A DNA stretch of 7,884 nucleotides. Origin: an uncultured bacterium. GTDB taxonomy: Bacteria; Bdellovibrionota_C; UBA2361; CAKMMH01. Shown in pieces: positions 5,129 to 7,884 of the stretch. Under the pieces are notes generated by a model. It had not been told where the DNA came from and ran no database searches. It saw nothing but the letters and a program-made list of their open reading frames with translations. The position numbers and the translations under genes are program-made. The stretch covers positions 1 through 7,884 of the forward strand of contig CAKMMH010000078.1 of assembly GCA_927798255.1 (NCBI GenBank), written 5' to 3'. The stretch's first letter is position 1. Each line of letters begins with the position of its first letter.

Positions 5129-6988
5129 ATGAAAAATTTAAAAAATTTAAATTTTATAGTCTCTTTTTTATGTGTTCTTTCTTTATACATTTATAGATTG
5201 CCATTTAAAATGAATTCTAACAACACAACGTATGCATTAGAGCATATTAATATGTATGATGAAACATATTTTGCTAATAATATTGCATTATCTTGTGGTT
5301 TTTCACCAAGGTTTTTTTTGAATTTTTTAGTTAGCACCTTAATGAAAATAAATGGAGGAAATTGGGAAAGTGTCGCATTAATTCTTATATATTTTGCTGC
5401 TATTATTTTAGCTTTTGCCACTGTAAAAATGGTTTTTAATATTACAGATAAAAATCAATTTTTATATTCTATGATACTTAGTTTTTGTTTAGCTTTTAAT
5501 GTAAATAATTGTTTCCCAGGTTGGGGATCTTTTGAATTGCAGTCTCTAGGGCTTGGACAAGGATATGCGTTTGTTATGCTAGCACTAGCGTATGTTATAG
5601 GAAAGAAGAAAAACTATAATTTAGCGTTAATACTATTAGCAGTTGCAACTCTATTTCATATACATGAGGGAATATGGGGATTTTTCTTGATTTTTATTTT
5701 TTTTATTTATGATTTGTTAGTCGTAAAAGTTCCATTGCAAAAAAGTTATCTTATTAGTCTAGCTATTTTTTCTCTTGTTTTACTGATATCAGCTTTTCCG
5801 GCATTTAGTGGAATATTTACTGGTGAGAAGTCAAAAATAACACCAGAAGTTTTTAAGCTTATTTATATTAAAAGAGTATCTCATCATGTTTTTCCAGAAG
5901 GATGGAGCGTTTCTTATATTTTAAAATACTTTTTAGTTATATTTTGTGGAGCAATATTAAGAATACAAACACTTTACTATACTGATAAAAGTAAGGTAAA
6001 AGATTTTTTAGTTGAATCATCTCTTTTTGTTTTTTCATGGGTTTTCATATTATTTATAGCTTATTTTTTTACATCAATTATCGTAGTTCCCTCAATTGTT
6101 ACAATGTATGTTACAAAGTATTTAAAATATGTAGCTATAATTTCTTGTTTATGGAGTATAAAGAATTTAATTAACTTAACAGAATGCAAAGAAAAAGTTC
6201 TAGGTTTGTCATTAATAATGTCTGTATACACTTTTTCATTTCTTCAAGCACCACAAACAATTTTAATGTATTTAATTTTATACTTTTTTATAAATTTATA
6301 TAAAAGCTATAAAGTAACATATGTAAAAGCTTTACTAATTATTTTGCCATTTGTAGCCTTTTTTTATATTAACTCACATCTTTATTTTTTCATATTTAAG
6401 ATATTTTGCATATTAATTCTTGTTGTACTTATAGATGGTAGCAAAAAAATTAATAGTTTGATGTTTAAGTGGCAAGCTCTTTCTATGTTGTCGCTTGTAC
6501 TTTTATTTCATGTTTCATATGGGAAAATTTGGAATATGAATTCTCATAAACTTCAATTTGTAGATTCAAAGGATTACATTATTAATAGCGTTGGTAAAAA
6601 TTTTTATAGATTAGCTAAACGATTCTCAAGGAAAACAAGTAAAACAGATATCTTTTTGGCAAACCCTTTTGATGGCGGTTTAGGGGACAAGACGGCTTGG
6701 TTTCAATTAACATCAAGAAGAAATACCTTTGGTGTGTTTAAAATATTACCATCTGATTTAGATAATTTAACTAAATGGCATAAAAGAATCGAAAGAGCAA
6801 AAAAATTTTTTAATGTTGATTTAAATGTTGAAGTAAAACCAAAAAAAATCATAAGATTTTTAAGAAGAAATAAAATTGGCTATATTCTTGTAAAAAATGA
6901 TTACTTTGACAAGTTTGATTCTAAAGAGTTTTTAGAGGTTTTTGCCAGAAACGATGATGATTCTTACAGAGTTTACAAAGTTAAGTAA
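5129..6988 (+). CDS. Polytopic membrane protein, probable GT-C-type glycosyltransferase (DUF6798-like)
   Basis: A 619-residue protein with about 12-14 hydrophobic helices across residues 8-465, then a soluble domain (about 470-619). GT-C enzymes move sugars from lipid carriers on the outer face of the inner membrane, and this architecture fits. An acidic pair D44-E45 sits in the first loop, where GT-C enzymes carry their catalytic Asp. FHIHEG (176-181) next to a helix and RVSHHVFPEGW (249-259) recall conserved blocks of DUF6798 proteins; this match is from memory and unverified. The C-terminal domain has FLANPFDGG (509-517), TSRRNTFG (528-535) and a closing strand-rich part (KIGYILVKN, YRVYKVK), like the periplasmic tails of such proteins. 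ATG at 5129 has no Shine-Dalgarno; the next Met (residue 28) would cut into the first helix and has none either, so I keep 5129. The gene stands alone and faces the convergent gene at 7076. Membrane location is firm; enzymatic class is inference. Confidence 0.8.
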   Translation: MKNLKNLNFIVSFLCVLSLYIYRLPFKMNSNNTTYALEHINMYDETYFANNIALSCGFSPRFFLNFLVSTLMKINGGNWESVALILIYFAAIILAFATVKMVFNITDKNQFLYSMILSFCLAFNVNNCFPGWGSFELQSLGLGQGYAFVMLALAYVIGKKKNYNLALILLAVATLFHIHEGIWGFFLIFIFFIYDLLVVKVPLQKSYLISLAIFSLVLLISAFPAFSGIFTGEKSKITPEVFKLIYIKRVSHHVFPEGWSVSYILKYFLVIFCGAILRIQTLYYTDKSKVKDFLVESSLFVFSWVFILFIAYFFTSIIVVPSIVTMYVTKYLKYVAIISCLWSIKNLINLTECKEKVLGLSLIMSVYTFSFLQAPQTILMYLILYFFINLYKSYKVTYVKALLIILPFVAFFYINSHLYFFIFKIFCILILVVLIDGSKKINSLMFKWQALSMLSLVLLFHVSYGKIWNMNSHKLQFVDSKDYIINSVGKNFYRLAKRFSRKTSKTDIFLANPFDGGLGDKTAWFQLTSRRNTFGVFKILPSDLDNLTKWHKRIERAKKFFNVDLNVEVKPKKIIRFLRRNKIGYILVKNDYFDKFDSKEFLEVFARNDDDSYRVYKVK

Positions 6989-7034
6989 ACGCTGATTAAT
7001 TTAAAAACTATCATTTTGAGTCTGCATGGTTGTT

Positions 7035-7062
7035 AAATGAATCACGATTTATCTCATTTTTA
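7035..7062. terminator. Weak hairpin between convergent membrane protein genes
   Basis: AAATGA (7035-7040) pairs with TCATTT (7054-7059), loop 13 bases, followed by T-rich sequence. It is placed as expected for the end of the 5129-6988 gene, but the stem is short and AT-rich. Confidence 0.3.
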
Positions 7063-7075
7063 ATTTAATTTTTAT

Positions 7076-7309
7076 TTAATTTGAAAGTATTTTTTCTTTA
7101 CAGATTTTTCCAAATTGTTTTCTTAAAGTAAAGCTTGATTTTTGATTTTTATTATAATAAACAACGATATCAATTGATTCATTTGGGGCAATAAGCCTGT
7201 TTAAAGGATAAATGTCATTGTTTATCGTATTAACAAGATATGTTTGAGTATAAGGATCATTTAAATAAGCTTTCCCTGTATTTTTAATACGGATTGTTGC
7301 TTTTATCAT
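7076..7309 (-). CDS. Beta-rich C-terminal tail, out of frame with the upstream membrane protein
   Basis: Taken alone this is a 77-residue reading frame from ATG 7309. The same frame stays open upstream to the stop at 7415-7417 and reads TDCKLDYELSVVNKKKKYG just before that Met, with no ATG, GTG or TTG start and no Shine-Dalgarno. The sequence is strand-rich (MIKATIRIKNTGKAYLND, then IAPNESIDIVVYY) and resembles an immunoglobulin-like or CARDB-type sandwich, in which a KNTG motif between strands is common. It is best read as the end of the membrane protein at 7350-7884, disconnected by one extra A in the A7 run at 7370-7376. With six A the joined protein runs FFKKATDCKLDYEL without a break. 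Translation as a separate small protein is less likely. Confidence 0.55.
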   Translation of the reverse strand: MIKATIRIKNTGKAYLNDPYTQTYLVNTINNDIYPLNRLIAPNESIDIVVYYNKNQKSSFTLRKQFGKICKEKILSN

Positions 7310-7349
7310 GCCATACTTTTTCTTTTTATTTACAACTGATAATTCGTAG

Positions 7350-7884
7350 TCAAGCTTGCAATCGGTAGCTTTTTTTGAAAAATACCAAAGTGGTGTATCT
7401 CTTTTTATATTGAATTAGCTCTAAAAATCCATTATGTCGCAATTTTTGAAAGAGATTTTCTACGCGTTGAAAAAATGGTCCTTGAATGTGTGAGGTCACT
7501 ATGTAAAGTTTAGGATAGGATAATATTTGGTTTACTTCTTTTGCATTTTTATCGTTATCACTAAAAGTAGTTTTTCCAAAAATAATATTATTTTTAGCTT
7601 TTTGTTTTCCTATATGGAATTTATTGTACCCGTTTTTAAATTGAAAAGCTTGTGAACTTTGAAAATAAACATAAACCATCTCATCATTTTTTATGTGCTT
7701 TTTAATAAATCTAACTTGCTGATTAACTTCTTCGGCTTTTGAATATACGGCATCCTTATTGTTAAGAATCTTTCTTGTGTTACTATTGTACAATAAAAAT
7801 ATAGTAGAGGTTAAAACGGTAATTTTTAATAAAAGATTATTTTTAAATAAATTGTATACAAATAAAGAAAAAATTAATATAATT
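7350..7884 (-). CDS. Membrane glycosyltransferase-like protein, C-terminal part (5' end outside window, frameshifted at 3' end)
   Basis: The frame is open from the right edge down to TGA at 7350-7352, 177 visible residues. A TTG at 7793 is a possible start, but upstream codons continue with a hydrophobic helix (IILIFSLFVYNLF, LLLKITVLTSTIFLLY), so the gene enters from outside the window. After the last membrane segment comes a soluble domain. VYVYFQSSQAFQF, a later IIFGKTTF, PKLYIVTSHIQG and a closing TTLVFFKK follow the pattern I know from the periplasmic tails of GT39/ArnT-like membrane glycosyltransferases (a YYGAQPAF-like strand, then a WLLFSH-like strand). These move sugars from lipid carriers in the periplasm. 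The last five residues (YRLQA) come from reading out of frame past the A7 run at 7370-7376. The second frame continues with a plausible beta domain to 7076. Family assignment is moderate and the catalytic half is not visible. Confidence 0.7.
   Translation of the reverse strand, partial: IILIFSLFVYNLFKNNLLLKITVLTSTIFLLYNSNTRKILNNKDAVYSKAEEVNQQVRFIKKHIKNDEMVYVYFQSSQAFQFKNGYNKFHIGKQKAKNNIIFGKTTFSDNDKNAKEVNQILSYPKLYIVTSHIQGPFFQRVENLFQKLRHNGFLELIQYKKRYTTLVFFKKSYRLQA
7370..7376 (-). other. A7 frameshift site in the membrane protein gene
   Basis: The coding strand reads TTC AAA AAA AGC. Removing one A, or adding two, joins the upstream frame to the open beta-rich frame ending at 7076. This could be a fixed mutation, a read error, or a slippage site. 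Confidence 0.6.

Noticed and set aside
5191..5421. 76-codon minus-strand open frame
   Set aside because: Antisense to the first helices of the membrane protein; hydrophobicity is mirrored, not independent.

Overview
The window is about 70% A+T throughout and reads as a low-GC Gram-negative bacterium. The Gram-negative call rests on a WaaE/KdtX-type lipopolysaccharide glycosyltransferase. I cannot name the genus from the sequence. The standard bacterial code applies: TGA works as a stop in several genes and TGG encodes Trp. No tRNA, rRNA, CRISPR array, transposase or integrase was seen.

Layout. (1) Positions 1-1839 (+) are the 3' part of a gene for a coiled-coil SMC/YhaN/RecN-like ATPase; its N-terminus and Walker A motif lie off the left edge. 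It ends at a strong 14-bp hairpin (1841-1883) shared with a convergent gene. (2) 1885-2352 (-) encodes an unrecognised 155-residue soluble, helix-rich protein with the best ribosome binding site in the window. (3) 2478-3296 (-) encodes a family 2 glycosyltransferase of the WaaE/KdtX type. It has an extended -10 promoter and an AT-rich terminator, and its coding strand carries a G7 tract. (4) 3501-4272 (+) is a decayed gene of about 257 codons of unknown function. I rebuilt it across two in-frame stops and two frameshifts. (5) 4455-4793 (+) is an orphan 112-residue protein with a good Shine-Dalgarno and a clear terminator. (6) 4795-5128 is a 335-base AT-rich gap with a few small repeats and one GC-rich palindrome. 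(7) 5129-6988 (+) is a 619-residue polytopic membrane protein with a soluble C-terminal domain. It looks like a GT-C-type membrane glycosyltransferase, with motifs reminiscent of DUF6798. (8) 7884-7076 (-) is the C-terminal part of a second membrane protein resembling GT39-type glycosyltransferases. Its reading frame is broken at an A7 run, and the next frame carries a beta-strand-rich tail.

The three envelope-glycan genes (2478-3296, 5129-6988, 7076-7884) suggest a region involved in surface polysaccharide or lipid-linked sugar metabolism. They are not one operon, because strands alternate and terminators separate them. The middle (about 3300-5100) looks like accessory DNA with gene decay. 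The most informative signals are the homopolymer-associated frame breaks (A7 at 7370-7376, A6 at 3785-3790) and the G7 tract inside the LPS glycosyltransferase gene. No complete new system could be demonstrated.
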